39,150 bases of DNA from Myxococcales bacterium (GCA_013298625.1 JAAFIF010000091.1:1-39150); one strand, 5' to 3'. Counted from the first letter of the stretch, positions 17,707 through 25,975 are shown. The notes: generated by a model not told the origin, from the letters alone. Numbers and translations: made by a program.

Positions 17707-18036
17707 GTCTTCGAACCATAACAAACGGCGGCGCTCGACGACACGGCGCGTTGTGATCCCTCCACTGGCCCGCGCGCTTGTGTGCGGCGGGGCCGACGCG
17801 CCTTTGCGCCGCGGGCGCAGCGCAGAGAACGATCGCGGCTACCTTCGAGCTGCGCGCCCGGCGAAGCGCTGCACGCCCGGCTCATCGGCGCGCGGTCGAC
17901 ATGCGCGTCGACCATGGCGGGTTCGCATCGACGGACGTGGATCTTCTCGCGCGTCCCGCCGCGCCGTGAGAGTCCCGTGAGCGCGCGGTGCTCACGTTCG
18001 CGAGACCGATCGCAGCCCTCGATCGTCGCATCGGCT
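17707..18036. promoter_or_regulatory. Divergent intergenic region
   Basis: About 330 bases separate the kinase gene (minus) from the next plus-strand gene. No convincing gene is seen; the short open frames here are Arg-rich shadows. One inverted repeat with seven-base arms GGTCGAC (17894-17900) and GTCGACC (17907-17913) could be an operator. I found no clear -24/-12 sigma-54 promoter. Confidence 0.3.
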
Positions 18037-18513
18037 GTGACGACTCTTCGTTGCTCCCGCGCGGCGCTCGTGGTGCTGCTGCTGCCGTTGCTCTCGTGGA
18101 CCCCTGACTGGGCTCGGTCCGATTGGCTCGTACGGCTGATGGCTCAGCCGTGCGCGAGCGTTCGAATTGCACCCAGGGACCTCGGCATGGCCCTGCTCTG
18201 CGACGGCCCGCGCGTAGAGGCCCTGCGCGCTTCGACGACGAGCGCGCTGCCCTACGCGGCCAGAGCGCGGCGGGTGTGGTCGTCGCTCAGCGCTCGGCGC
18301 GGGCGCCTGTTCGACGTCGTGACCGTCTCGGTCGGCGGAGACTTCGTCGTCGTCGAGGCCGAACAGTGCCCGACGTGCAACGTGCAGCGCGGACCCGCGT
18401 GGGTGTTTCGTCCAGCGTACGTTCGACCCGCAACCATGCGGGCGATTCAGCTCGCCGCCGGGCTCGGCGACGCGCCGCTTCGGCTCACGGTCGCCGCGTG
18501 GCGAACGCGATAG
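18037..18513 (+). CDS. Small exported protein, function unknown
   Basis: About 158 residues if GTG 18037 is used, which opens a signal peptide (MTTLRCSRAALVVLLLPLLS ending WTPDWA). An in-frame GTG at 17977 would add 20 residues before it. The mature part is alpha/beta with a CPTC motif near residue 111 (VEAEQCPTCNVQRGPAWVF) that could bind metal or form a disulfide, and FDVVTVSVGGDFVVVEAE just before it. No family recognised. It lies 43 bases before the MBL-fold gene on the same strand, so co-transcription is likely. Confidence 0.55.
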   Translation: MTTLRCSRAALVVLLLPLLSWTPDWARSDWLVRLMAQPCASVRIAPRDLGMALLCDGPRVEALRASTTSALPYAARARRVWSSLSARRGRLFDVVTVSVGGDFVVVEAEQCPTCNVQRGPAWVFRPAYVRPATMRAIQLAAGLGDAPLRLTVAAWRTR

Positions 18514-18556
18514 CGCGCGCGGATCCACGGTCGCCTGGCGTATCGTCGGCAGCGCC

Positions 18557-19489
18557 GTGCCCATTCCGCTTCGCTCTGCGCTCGAAGCGCTTCGCTCTCC
18601 GATCGCGCGCCACGCCAACGATCGCTCGGCGCTGCGCGCGTCGCACGTCGCAAACACCCCCGGCGCGCGCGCTTCGCTGCCCCCAGGCCTCTCGCTCACG
18701 TGGCTCGGAACAGCGGGCTTTCGCTTCGAATACCAGGGCTACACCCTGCTCATCGACCCGTACTTGAGTCGTCCGTCGTTGCTCGCGACGCTCTCGCGCG
18801 GGCCGCTCGCGGTCGATCACCAGCGGCTCGAGTCGCTCGTCCCGGCGGCGGACGCGATCCTCGTGGGACACACGCACTTCGATCACGCGCTGGACGTTCC
18901 CGCGTTGGCGCGGACGCACGGGTGTCGGGTGTACGGATCGCGCTCGCTCTCGACGTTGATGGCCGCGCACGGGCTCGCCTCGCAGGCCGTCGAAGTCGCG
19001 TGCGCGCGCCCCTTCGAGCTCGGGCCGTTTACGGTCACCTTCGTCGAGTCTGTTCACTCGAAGATGGTCGGCGGAATCTGGGTCGCCGCGGGCGGCGAGC
19101 TCACCTGCGATCACGTCGACCAGCTGCGCGGCAGCGCGTATCGCTGCGGGCAGGTCTTCGGCATTCACGTCGCTGTCGCCGGCGCCTCGTTCTATCACCA
19201 GGGCAGCGCGGATCTCATCGACGAGAAGGTCGAGCACCGTGGCGTGGACTTCTTGCTCGCGGGGATCGCTGGCCGCGGATTCACCCGCGATTATGCGCGC
19301 AGAATCCTCGGGCGACTCGAGCCGCGCTTCGTGATCGCCCAGCACTTCGACGACTTCTTTCGGCCCATCGACGCGCCGATGGGCTTCTCGCTCAACGTCA
19401 ATTTCGGCGGCTTTCTCGACGAGGTCCGCGCGGTCTCGAGCGACTTCGCCGTGTGCGCGCTCGACCCCATGCAGCGCTGGTCACGGTGA
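18557..19489 (+). CDS. MBL-fold metallohydrolase (UlaG/RomA-like)
   Basis: 310 residues from GTG 18557. The fold signature is clear: LTWLGTAGFRFEYQGYTLLI near residue 47, DPYLSRPS, then the metal-binding motif HTHFDHALD near residue 105. The later metal-ligand Asp/His regions are VHSKMVGGIW near 168, AGASFYHQGSADLID near 210 and IAQHFDDFF near 260. This matches the UlaG-like branch, which includes lactonases, phosphodiesterases and N-acyl-phosphatidylethanolamine phospholipase D relatives. The first 45 residues are not part of the fold. No signal peptide is visible. The substrate is unknown; lipid phosphodiesters are one possibility. Confidence 0.85.
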   Translation: MPIPLRSALEALRSPIARHANDRSALRASHVANTPGARASLPPGLSLTWLGTAGFRFEYQGYTLLIDPYLSRPSLLATLSRGPLAVDHQRLESLVPAADAILVGHTHFDHALDVPALARTHGCRVYGSRSLSTLMAAHGLASQAVEVACARPFELGPFTVTFVESVHSKMVGGIWVAAGGELTCDHVDQLRGSAYRCGQVFGIHVAVAGASFYHQGSADLIDEKVEHRGVDFLLAGIAGRGFTRDYARRILGRLEPRFVIAQHFDDFFRPIDAPMGFSLNVNFGGFLDEVRAVSSDFAVCALDPMQRWSR

Positions 19490-19500
19490 GCGACGAGCGC

Positions 19501-20106
19501 TCACAAATAGCCTTCGAAGTCGTACACGCGCGAGTCCCACTCGAGGCCCGAAAACAAGTGGTTGAGCAGCGCGCCGTCACCGACGGTGATCACCAAGGTG
19601 ACCGCAGGATTGACCGACGCGTCGTCCATCGCTTCATCGCGCGGATGATTCTGTGGGTCCTCTAGCCGCACGGAGGTGATCGCCTCCTCCGCCGCCGCCA
19701 CGAAGCCCGCGTAGTCTGTCGGCAGCCACGCGTGAAAGCGATCGTTGGAGGATCCCCAGCCGGAGTACCGGGAGCGCTGCTCGTCGGTGGCGCTCGCCGA
19801 GGTGAGCGTCGCGTACTCCTCTGCAGTGAGCTCGATCTGCTCGCCGTGCGCCATGGTCAACCAGCGCTCGAGCTGGGCCTTGCGCGGGTGGTCCTTCGCG
19901 AGCGCGCTCGCCCTCGCGAGCACTGGCTTCGGAACGTCCCAGAGATAGCCTTCGCGGCACTTCCAGTACGCGTCCGTGAGCGTCTGCAGGGCGATGTTCT
20001 TGCTGTCTTCCACCGCGAACACGTCCGGGTGAACGATCGTGTAGCGCACGCTCGCGACGGGGCCGCGGCGCTGGAGCACTCGAACGCGAAAGAGGTCGCT
20101 TCCCAT
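19501..20106 (-). CDS. Hypothetical protein, 201 aa
   Basis: Starts at ATG 20106 (MGSDLFRVRVLQRRGPVASV). No family recognised. The first 45 residues read as beta strands (SVRYTIVHPDVFAVED) and the rest is helical and acidic (QIELTAEEYATLTSASATDE, AGFVAAAEEAITSVRLEDP). The end VITVGDGALLNHLFSGLEWD includes several aromatic residues. No export signal. It converges on the MBL gene and diverges from the lipoprotein gene at 20223 across about 115 bases. Normal residue composition supports real coding. Confidence 0.7.
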   Translation of the reverse strand: MGSDLFRVRVLQRRGPVASVRYTIVHPDVFAVEDSKNIALQTLTDAYWKCREGYLWDVPKPVLARASALAKDHPRKAQLERWLTMAHGEQIELTAEEYATLTSASATDEQRSRYSGWGSSNDRFHAWLPTDYAGFVAAAEEAITSVRLEDPQNHPRDEAMDDASVNPAVTLVITVGDGALLNHLFSGLEWDSRVYDFEGYL

Positions 20107-20222
20107 GGACTTCTGCGGGCAATGGTAAGAGAGCGCTGCGGCGCTGACGAGCGCTCGGCGCTGCCCGACGGTGATCGCGGTTGCTCGCCCAGCGCGCGTT
20201 GTAGGATCTCGCGCATTCAGAA

Positions 20223-21317
20223 ATGGTCACGCGACGGTCTCGTCAACGAGCGCTCGGGCCGACCTCGTCGATCCCGAAGCGACGCGGGTCCCTCTGCGCC
20301 GTGCTCATCGCGCTGCAAGCCTGCGCGCGAGCGAACGCGCCGCCGCCAGCAAGGGCGCAACACACGCGCGCATCCGCGGCGACCGTGGTGGACGCGAGCG
20401 ACGCGATGCCCGTGAGCGATGCCACCAGCATCGCTGCCGATTCAGCGGACGCCTCGCGCCCGCTCGTGACGGTGCTCTTCGCCGATGGCGGCGCGGCCGC
20501 GCTCGGCGCAGAGCGCTCGACGCACACGTGGACCGCCGCCATCGAGTCGTCCGAAAGGGGATCGGTGCTGACCTGCGCGGGCGCGCGCGGCGTGCGACAT
20601 CCAGAGCACTACGTCGACAGCGACGTCGGCGCAGAGGTGCGCGTGCCCGCCGCCGCCCATCAGTTCACGGTGCGAATCGACGGACCGGTTTCGCAGCTCT
20701 GGATCGGCGCCGCGAGTCGCGCGAAGCCAGCGTTGCTGCTGCAGCTCGACGATCCGAACCGCCCGACCTTCGTGATCGGCGGCCGAGGAGCGACCACCGA
20801 AGTGTTCTACGAAAACCTGACGCCCTCGACGCTTCGCTTCACGGTCGTGTCCGTGCGCGAAGGGCGCGCTCCCGTGACGCTGCGCGTGTCGACCGTTCGT
20901 CCGCCGCGCTTCGAGGACACCGGCGAGGCGCTGGCCGAGGAGCCATACACGTTCGCTCGCTTCGTTCGCAGCGAGAACCGCATCTCGGATGACCGCGCGC
21001 CGACCTACGAGTGGTCGCTCGAGACGTCGACGACGCCGGGGCCGATTCGCATTCGAGGCTTCGACGCGCAGGGCGGATCGCTCGTCAGCGCGCGCGCCCA
21101 GCCGGCGCGAGACGCTCGGCACGGATCGATCGAGCTCACGTTGAGAGCGCTTCGCGGCCAGTCGAGCATTCGTGCGCGGCCAGCGGGACGCGCGGTGGTG
21201 ATCGAGACCCGAGCGGGCGCTGGCGCGTGGCGTAGGGTCAGAGCGTTGTCGCTCCCCGCAAACCTCCTCTTCGAGCCCCATCCCGACGGCGTGTTCGAAG
21301 AGTTGACCGAGCCGTGA
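20223..21317 (+). CDS. Putative lipoprotein, beta-rich, function unknown
   Basis: 364 residues from ATG 20223. After a basic start the hydrophobic stretch CAVLIALQAC looks like a lipoprotein signal (Cys near residue 34; the -2 residue is unusual). An Ala/Ser/Asp spacer follows to about residue 75. The remainder is beta-rich with repeated strand patterns (HQFTVRIDGPVSQLWIGAAS, TFVIGGRGATTEVFYENLT, ELTLRALRG), suggesting two or three immunoglobulin-like or jelly-roll domains. No named domain is assigned. It is probably outer-membrane associated. Confidence 0.65.
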   Translation: MVTRRSRQRALGPTSSIPKRRGSLCAVLIALQACARANAPPPARAQHTRASAATVVDASDAMPVSDATSIAADSADASRPLVTVLFADGGAAALGAERSTHTWTAAIESSERGSVLTCAGARGVRHPEHYVDSDVGAEVRVPAAAHQFTVRIDGPVSQLWIGAASRAKPALLLQLDDPNRPTFVIGGRGATTEVFYENLTPSTLRFTVVSVREGRAPVTLRVSTVRPPRFEDTGEALAEEPYTFARFVRSENRISDDRAPTYEWSLETSTTPGPIRIRGFDAQGGSLVSARAQPARDARHGSIELTLRALRGQSSIRARPAGRAVVIETRAGAGAWRRVRALSLPANLLFEPHPDGVFEELTEP

Positions 21318-22491
21318 CCGCCGTCGACGGGCGCGCCGCGGACGATGCGCTCGTCGCGGCGCGCTTTCTCGTTGAAGCACAAGCGCTGGCGATCACCAGC
21401 GCGAGGCTCACCTGCGATGCGAGCCATGTCGGATCGCGCCGGGGCATCGAGGGGCGCGGCGGCGTTCTCGACTGCGAGTCTGCGAGCGCCGCCGCCGGAG
21501 GCGGGCTCGTTCGGCGGTGATGGGTGGACTGCGCTCGAGGATTGATCGAGTGATCACGAGGCGCGTGTCAGCGTCGAACGCGAAACGCGAGCGTGCCGTT
21601 GTGCGACTGATAGAAGCTCGCCACGAGCAGGTGAAACACGCCGTTGTCGCTCGTGAGCCCCTGCAGATCGTTGGCCGAGAGGTAATAGAGGCCGCCGGTT
21701 CGGCTGATGCCTGCTTCGACGTTCTCCGAGAGCTGAGCGCACGCAGAGTTCGCGTCGGAGACGGGGTTGCCTGCGACGCAAAGTCGCCAAGGCGTCTCGC
21801 AGCCTGTCCCGTCCGTCGTCCATCCGATCTCGAACGTCCGCCCGTTTGTGAGATCAACCTCTTGGCAAACAGCGGGCGTCGCAAATCGCGGAAATCACCA
21901 CGTTGGTTCAATCGCGGCGACCGAGGTCGTCGGTGGCGCGCGGAGCGCTTATGAAATTCAAGAAGCCCCTGCCAATCACACAGCGCGGCGTCCGCCGCGA
22001 GGCCGACCGCTGCAAGCGCCATCGCCGATCCGACGCTCGACGCCTCCGCTCGCGCGACGGGCAGGGCGCGCTCGGCGCAGCGCTGTCGTGCACAGCGACC
22101 GGAGCCGATCACCTGCGACTGAGCGAGCCGTGATCGTGCGCATCCTCGATCAGCTCCGGATCCCGAGCGAGCGCGTGAGCGCCGCACAAGCGCGGAGCGC
22201 GTTCGAGACCAGTTGAGCGAGGCGAGCGGCGAACCACCGCTGGATGTGCGATCCACTCGGATAGCGCTGCGGGCTCAGGCTCATGCCCGGCATTCGAGCT
22301 CGCCGGTTCGCATCGGACCGCTGTCGAGAGTCGACTCGAAGCCGAAGAGCGAGCGAACGCGCACTGCTTCGCGTCACGTCGGCCAGAGAACATCACGAGC
22401 CCGAGCCTCCTTGCGTCGGCCGAGCGCTGCGCGCCGACTGCCCGCAACTGCGCTAGGCAAAGGGTCCACCGCAACCTATGCTGACTGGACC
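21318..22491. other. Long stretch without an intact gene
   Basis: About 1.17 kb between the lipoprotein gene and the lower-GC gene. Apart from one gene remnant (21568-21903, minus), the open frames here have Arg/Ser-rich shadow composition. A weakly protein-like minus-strand stretch lies around 22150-22300 (HIQRWFAARLAQLVSNALRA), perhaps a second remnant. The segment looks like decayed DNA bordering an insertion. Confidence 0.5.
21568..21903 (-). pseudogene. 3' remnant of a secreted-protein gene
   Basis: About 110 codons read as good protein without any start codon: FEIGWTTDGTGCETPWRLCV, then SACAQLSENVEAGISRTGGL, then ASFYQSHNGTLAFRVRR and a stop at 21568-21570. Upstream the frame is closed by a stop near 21904. 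Cys placement and Gly/Asn/Thr content suggest an extracellular beta domain. The 5' part of the gene appears lost, so this is probably a truncated pseudogene. Confidence 0.55.
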
Positions 22492-23166
22492 ATGAATTCG
22501 ACGCGAAAGGGCCCGAAGAGAGCGGCCTCGTCCACGAAAAAGAGCCCCGCCGCGGAGAAGCCAGCCGCGAAGACGGCCAAGACAAAGAAGGACCCAGCGC
22601 GAAAGCGGCTCTACGTCGCGCGCGACGAGCTCGATCGGCCGACGTCGTACCTGACGCATCACAACTACGACAATATCTATCGCGTCCTCGCCACGCGTGA
22701 CGCGATCGAGGTCTCGACCTGCCCCGAGGACTTCTCGGAGGACCTTGATTTGCTGCCGGAGGCCAAGGACTATACGGTTTTGGTGAATCGCTTCGAGGTC
22801 TTCAAGGGGTACTGGACGGGGTACGACACGAGCGAGTACGCGATGCACGGGACGAGCATTCTGATCAAAGAAGGCGGGAGGAGCTACGTCTTCATCGGGC
22901 AAGAAATCTATCGATTTCACACCGACGACAAGATCACCGACTTCGTCTCGCCGATGGGAAATAACAACGTCCCGTATCCGGTGGCGATCGGAGAAGACAA
23001 CGTCTACTTCCTGCTTGATCGGGAGTTCATCGCGAAATCCGAGCTAAGAACGCCAGCGAACATCGCCAACGCGGAGGACCTCTACGGTGAGTATTACGGC
23101 CACATCGGTAACGCGGAGGCCGAGAAGCACAAGATCAAGGGCGTCAGCGTCCTCGACGAACGGTAG
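22492..23166 (+). CDS. Lower-GC protein with Lys-rich N-terminus, possibly virus-related family
   Basis: 224 residues from ATG 22492. The first 45 residues are Lys/Ala-rich and basic (STRKGPKRAASSTKKSPAAE), like a nucleic-acid-binding or nuclear-targeting tail. The globular part has many Tyr, Phe, Asn and Asp: NRFEVFKGYWTGYDTSEYAM, GRSYVFIGQEIYRFHTDDKI, SPMGNNNVPYPVAIGEDNVY and LYGEYYGHIGNAEA. From memory, the pattern 'SP-GNN-VPYP' followed by 'YGEYYGH' resembles an uncharacterised protein family of giant eukaryotic viruses; I cannot verify this here. Base composition is visibly less GC-rich than the neighbours, consistent with transfer. The function is unknown. Confidence 0.7.
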   Translation: MNSTRKGPKRAASSTKKSPAAEKPAAKTAKTKKDPARKRLYVARDELDRPTSYLTHHNYDNIYRVLATRDAIEVSTCPEDFSEDLDLLPEAKDYTVLVNRFEVFKGYWTGYDTSEYAMHGTSILIKEGGRSYVFIGQEIYRFHTDDKITDFVSPMGNNNVPYPVAIGEDNVYFLLDREFIAKSELRTPANIANAEDLYGEYYGHIGNAEAEKHKIKGVSVLDER

Positions 23167-23341
23167 CTGATAACGACCCCCGTCGAGCCGATGATCTCCG
23201 AACATCGCTCTGCCACTGTTGTTACAGGGCTCTCGGAGAATTTGGTCTCGGTTCGAGCGAGCTTGTCGTATACCGCGCCCGTGACGGGCATCGAAGATGC
23301 CCAAGCGGATCGGCTCTTTCAACGAGCCGTTGATATCAAGT

Positions 23342-23395
23342 TAAACCAAGACCGCGAACAGAGAAAACTACGACGACCGTCGCGGTATTGGTTTA
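23342..23395. repeat. 16-bp inverted repeat, one mismatch
   Basis: Arms 23342-23357 (TAAACCAAGACCGCGA) and 23380-23395 (TCGCGGTATTGGTTTA) pair over 16 positions with a single G-A mismatch and a 22-base loop. As RNA it would form a stable stem; as DNA it could be a protein-binding or recombination site. Confidence 0.6.
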
Positions 23396-23396
23396 G

Positions 23397-23566
23397 CAGG
23401 GATCCGGCAGCAGCGGCGATAATTCGCATCGCCAGCGAAATTGCAGGTGATCGAGCGAGACTCCATCGCCCCGCGGCCAGAGGGCAAGCCTCTGGCCGTG
23501 CGGCAATCGGACTTCGAATATAGATCTGCGAATTTGCAGGGAAGACGCGCCGACGCCGGATCCCTG
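23397..23566. repeat. 12-bp inverted repeats bounding 170 bp, with inner direct repeats
   Basis: CAGGGATCCGGC at 23397-23408 is exactly inverted as GCCGGATCCCTG at 23555-23566. Inside lie two 13-base copies differing at one base, GCGAAATTGCAGG (23435-23447) and GCGAATTTGCAGG (23528-23540), and the 23474-23498 hairpin at the centre. The nested symmetry suggests a folded RNA or a miniature element. Confidence 0.5.
23474..23498. terminator. 10-bp hairpin
   Basis: Perfect arms CGGCCAGAGG (23474-23483) and CCTCTGGCCG (23489-23498) with loop GCAAG. It sits downstream of the methyltransferase stop (minus strand) and of the lower-GC gene (plus strand). No T-tract follows, so termination is only one reading. 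Confidence 0.45.
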
Positions 23567-23567
23567 T

Positions 23568-24440
23568 TTAGCTCGCGGCCGGCGGAGCGTTGCGCGCTCG
23601 CACGGCGTTGGCCAAGCGCTCGACATCGATGTGTTCGCGGTTGCGTTGGTAACGCTGAGACCATTGCTCCCCGCCCGTGTCTTCGGTCACGACGAAGCCA
23701 CGCTCCGCGAGCGCCTTGCGAAACGCTTCGGGTTCGTAGAACCGTTGGTACGGCTCGCCGATCGCAGAGAGCAGCCAGCGTTCGGCAGCGGTGCTCACCA
23801 CCCCTTCGGGCGTAGGCGCAACGTACGTCACGAGCAGACGAGAGCCGTCTGCGGCGAACGCCGCGAGCGCGTCGACCGTTGCTTCGAACGCCGAGAGAGA
23901 GAGGTACATCACCACGCCCTCCCACACAAAGAGCGTGGGAACTTCTGGGGAAAACTGCGCTGCAGAGAGCGCTTCGCTCAGCCCGTCGCGCTCGAAATCT
24001 ACCGGCACGAAGCGAACGTCGTGGCGCGTTTGGGTTCGCTCGAGCTGCGCTCGCTTGTACCGCTGCGTTGCGGGGTGATCGAGCTCGGCCACTCGTACCG
24101 ACCGCAACGCAGGCATTCGGTACGCGCGAGCGTCGAGCCCTGCGCCGAGCACGACCACTTGCTCGATGCCCTCGTCGATCGCGGAGACGATCGCGTCGTC
24201 GATCGCGCGTGTTCGCATCGCGATCTGCTCGACTCGTCCCGCAGCGATGCGATCGATCACCCACGAGACGGCGGGGGGCAGCGAAGAAAACCGCCGAGAG
24301 AGGCTGAGCAGCGTGCGGTAGGGAAGCGAGACGAAATGCTCCGCGAAGGGATCGGCCACGAGCGGAGCTCCTTCGAGCGTGGCGAGGCCTCGAAAGAGGG
24401 CCATCCAGTTGGCGGTTGCGCTGGCGGTGTTCGATCGCAT
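23568..24440 (-). CDS. Class I SAM-dependent methyltransferase (TIGR00027/LCMT-like)
   Basis: 290 residues from ATG 24440, the usual length of this family. The N-terminus MRSNTASATANWMALFRGLA and LVADPFAEHFV are typical, with the SAM motif QVVVLGAGLDARAYRMP near residue 94 followed by VAELDHPATQRYKR, where Glu/Asp contact the cofactor. VPTLFVWEGVVMYLS near residue 166 is the family's second signature. Members resemble leucine carboxyl methyltransferases and are often O-methyltransferases of unknown substrate. The start is 12 bases after the stop of the permuted papain-fold gene, so the two are one operon. Confidence 0.88.
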   Translation of the reverse strand: MRSNTASATANWMALFRGLATLEGAPLVADPFAEHFVSLPYRTLLSLSRRFSSLPPAVSWVIDRIAAGRVEQIAMRTRAIDDAIVSAIDEGIEQVVVLGAGLDARAYRMPALRSVRVAELDHPATQRYKRAQLERTQTRHDVRFVPVDFERDGLSEALSAAQFSPEVPTLFVWEGVVMYLSLSAFEATVDALAAFAADGSRLLVTYVAPTPEGVVSTAAERWLLSAIGEPYQRFYEPEAFRKALAERGFVVTEDTGGEQWSQRYQRNREHIDVERLANAVRARNAPPAAS

Positions 24441-24452
24441 GGGTGACTTCTC

Positions 24453-25484
24453 TTATCCGCGACGCAAAGAGCCACGGAGTTCGGGGGAGAGGGTTTGTTG
24501 TTCTCCGACGGCAGCGACAAACGCGAGCAGGGAGTCGGGAGCGCGACGAAGCACCGGAGCGAACCACGCAACGCCCGCGACCTCGCGCTCCGAGGTGCTG
24601 CACCGCTCGAGCAAAAGCGCTTGGAGCCGGCGTCCGAGCCCGAGCGCGAACACCGCGACGACCGAAAGAACCACCAGCAACGAGGGAAGGAGCAGAAGGT
24701 GCGCGGGCCAGTCCTTCAGCGGTCGTGGACTCGTGGATGCCGTGCGCGAAAACCGGCGAGCGAACGGGCGAAGTCCCGCAGGAACCTGGCGCGCAACAAC
24801 CTGCCAGCGGGGGCTATCGAGGAGCGCGACAAAGAGTTCGTACGGGCTCACATCCGCCGAGACATGCTCCATCGCGACAGCTTTGCCGCGCACTTGGGCG
24901 GCGGCGTGAAACGTTCCGCTCACAAACGCGCTGCACGAGAGCACTCCGTCGAGCGCGTGCAGCGAGCCGGTGTTCTCTTGCACCGAGCGCGTGACCGCCG
25001 CGACGAGCGAGCGATCGCCGCGGCCGGGAAACATGGCTTGCAGCGTGAGCCGCACCAGCAGCCCCACCGTGGTGAACCGCTGCTCGCGCGGCGTCACTTC
25101 TGCGAGGCGCAGCGCGGTCTCTGCAGCGTTGCGAGCGAGCGCCTGATCGTTGCAGCGAAACACCGTGCCGAGCCGCGGATGCTCTGCGAGGTACGCCTCG
25201 GCGTCTTCGACGGCGACGTGAAAGACCGGTTCTACGCCAGGGCCTGTGGCGTGCACGAGCTTTCCCTCGCCGACGTAGATCGCGGCGTGACACGCCCAGC
25301 CCGGATCGACGCCTGCAAAACGCTCGGCGAACACGCGCTGCCCCCAGACGTTCATGCACGAGATGAAGTCCGAGCAGCGCCGGTCACCGCGGTCTTCTTC
25401 GAAGATTCCCAGCAACAACACGTCGCCCGGGAGCAGCGCTTCCACGTCGATTCCCGCAGGCTCAGGCACAGAGGTGCTCTCCAT
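24453..25484 (-). CDS. YiiX-like permuted papain-fold (NlpC/P60 superfamily) membrane protein
   Basis: 343 residues from ATG 25484; a GTG at 25529 would add 15 residues. The domain begins with LLPGDVLLLG near residue 20, has the His motif WACHAAIYVGEGKLVHATG near residue 63, and the Cys later in LSCSAFVSGTFHAA near residue 182. This His-before-Cys order is the circularly permuted papain fold of YiiX-type enzymes, which act on amide or lipid-linked bonds. One hydrophobic helix (HLLLLPSLLVVLSVVAVFAL) near residue 265 anchors the C-terminal part. Pairing with a carboxyl-methyltransferase-like gene suggests a shared small-molecule or lipid substrate; this is inference. Confidence 0.72.
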   Translation of the reverse strand: MESTSVPEPAGIDVEALLPGDVLLLGIFEEDRGDRRCSDFISCMNVWGQRVFAERFAGVDPGWACHAAIYVGEGKLVHATGPGVEPVFHVAVEDAEAYLAEHPRLGTVFRCNDQALARNAAETALRLAEVTPREQRFTTVGLLVRLTLQAMFPGRGDRSLVAAVTRSVQENTGSLHALDGVLSCSAFVSGTFHAAAQVRGKAVAMEHVSADVSPYELFVALLDSPRWQVVARQVPAGLRPFARRFSRTASTSPRPLKDWPAHLLLLPSLLVVLSVVAVFALGLGRRLQALLLERCSTSEREVAGVAWFAPVLRRAPDSLLAFVAAVGEQQTLSPELRGSLRRG

Positions 25485-25567
25485 TCCTGGTGTCTTGAGC
25501 AATGGGCGAGCCAGCGCTCGCGGCCGCACACCGGCCGGGGAGCACGCTCGAAGAAGCTGGAAATGTT

Positions 25568-25975
25568 CTAGCGAAACGCGATCTCAGTCAGAGGTGTTCG
25601 GGTGGCCGGCCAGCCACTCCCCGAGTGGCCGGCCAGCGCTGCGAGAGCACCGGCCACCCGTGAGCACGACGGCTGCAGACCTCTCTGTTCAGCGACAACG
25701 AGCTGTCCCTGGAGCACTTCGTTGTGTCGGTCGCTTCCGACCCACACTTGCCACGCTCCCGCGCCTACGTTGTCGATCGACACCATCGGTTGATCGCCGA
25801 CGCTCTCGTCGTACGCGATGTCCGATCCCCATCGACGACGCGACGTGGTCCTCTCGTGAACGCTCGGGACCTGACCCCGGCGAGCAAACGCAGGCCGCGG
25901 CGTAGTCCGCAGCACTCGAAAGAGATCATCACCGCCTACGACGCGCGCAAACCCGCGCTTCGGGCGAGCCGACAA
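25568..25975 (-). pseudogene. Probable 3' remnant of a secreted-protein gene
   Basis: The frame is open for 135 codons, but only the middle (about 25680-25850) reads as natural protein: SDIAYDESVGDQPMVSIDNV, GAGAWQVWVGSDRHNEVLQG and QLVVAEQRG. The 'YQVWVGTY'-like pattern followed by a beta strand resembles C-terminal beta domains of secreted myxobacterial proteins. The flanks have shadow composition, and the far end runs into palindromic repeats. I read it as a decayed gene end; a short real gene cannot be excluded. Confidence 0.4.
25599..25660. repeat. GGCCGGCC-type direct and inverted repeats
   Basis: GTGGCCGGCCAGC occurs at 25602-25614 and 25625-25637. An 11-base inverted repeat, CGGGTGGCCGG (25599-25609) and CCGGCCACCCG (25650-25660), encloses both. 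The 8-base core is itself a palindrome, so several alternative stems are possible. It may act as a terminator or a protein-binding site. Confidence 0.5.

Larger units (their letters stand above)
23167..23567. other. Structured non-coding region
   Basis: About 400 bases between the lower-GC gene and the methyltransferase gene, with no convincing gene. It is AT-richer than the surroundings and packed with repeats: a 16-base inverted repeat (23342/23380), a 12-base inverted repeat (23397/23555), a 13-base near-direct repeat (23435/23528) and a 10-base hairpin (23474-23498). It could be a small RNA, a degenerate mobile element end, or a termination region. Confidence 0.45.

Noticed and set aside
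23340..23397. Integron attC site
   Set aside because: GTTAAAC and GTTTAGC are present with an inverted repeat, but the paired RYYYAAC box and the usual L boxes are missing, and no integrase gene is seen.
24495..25571. 358-codon plus-strand open frame
   Set aside because: Shadow of the permuted papain-fold gene; the Arg/Glu/His-rich composition is not protein-like.
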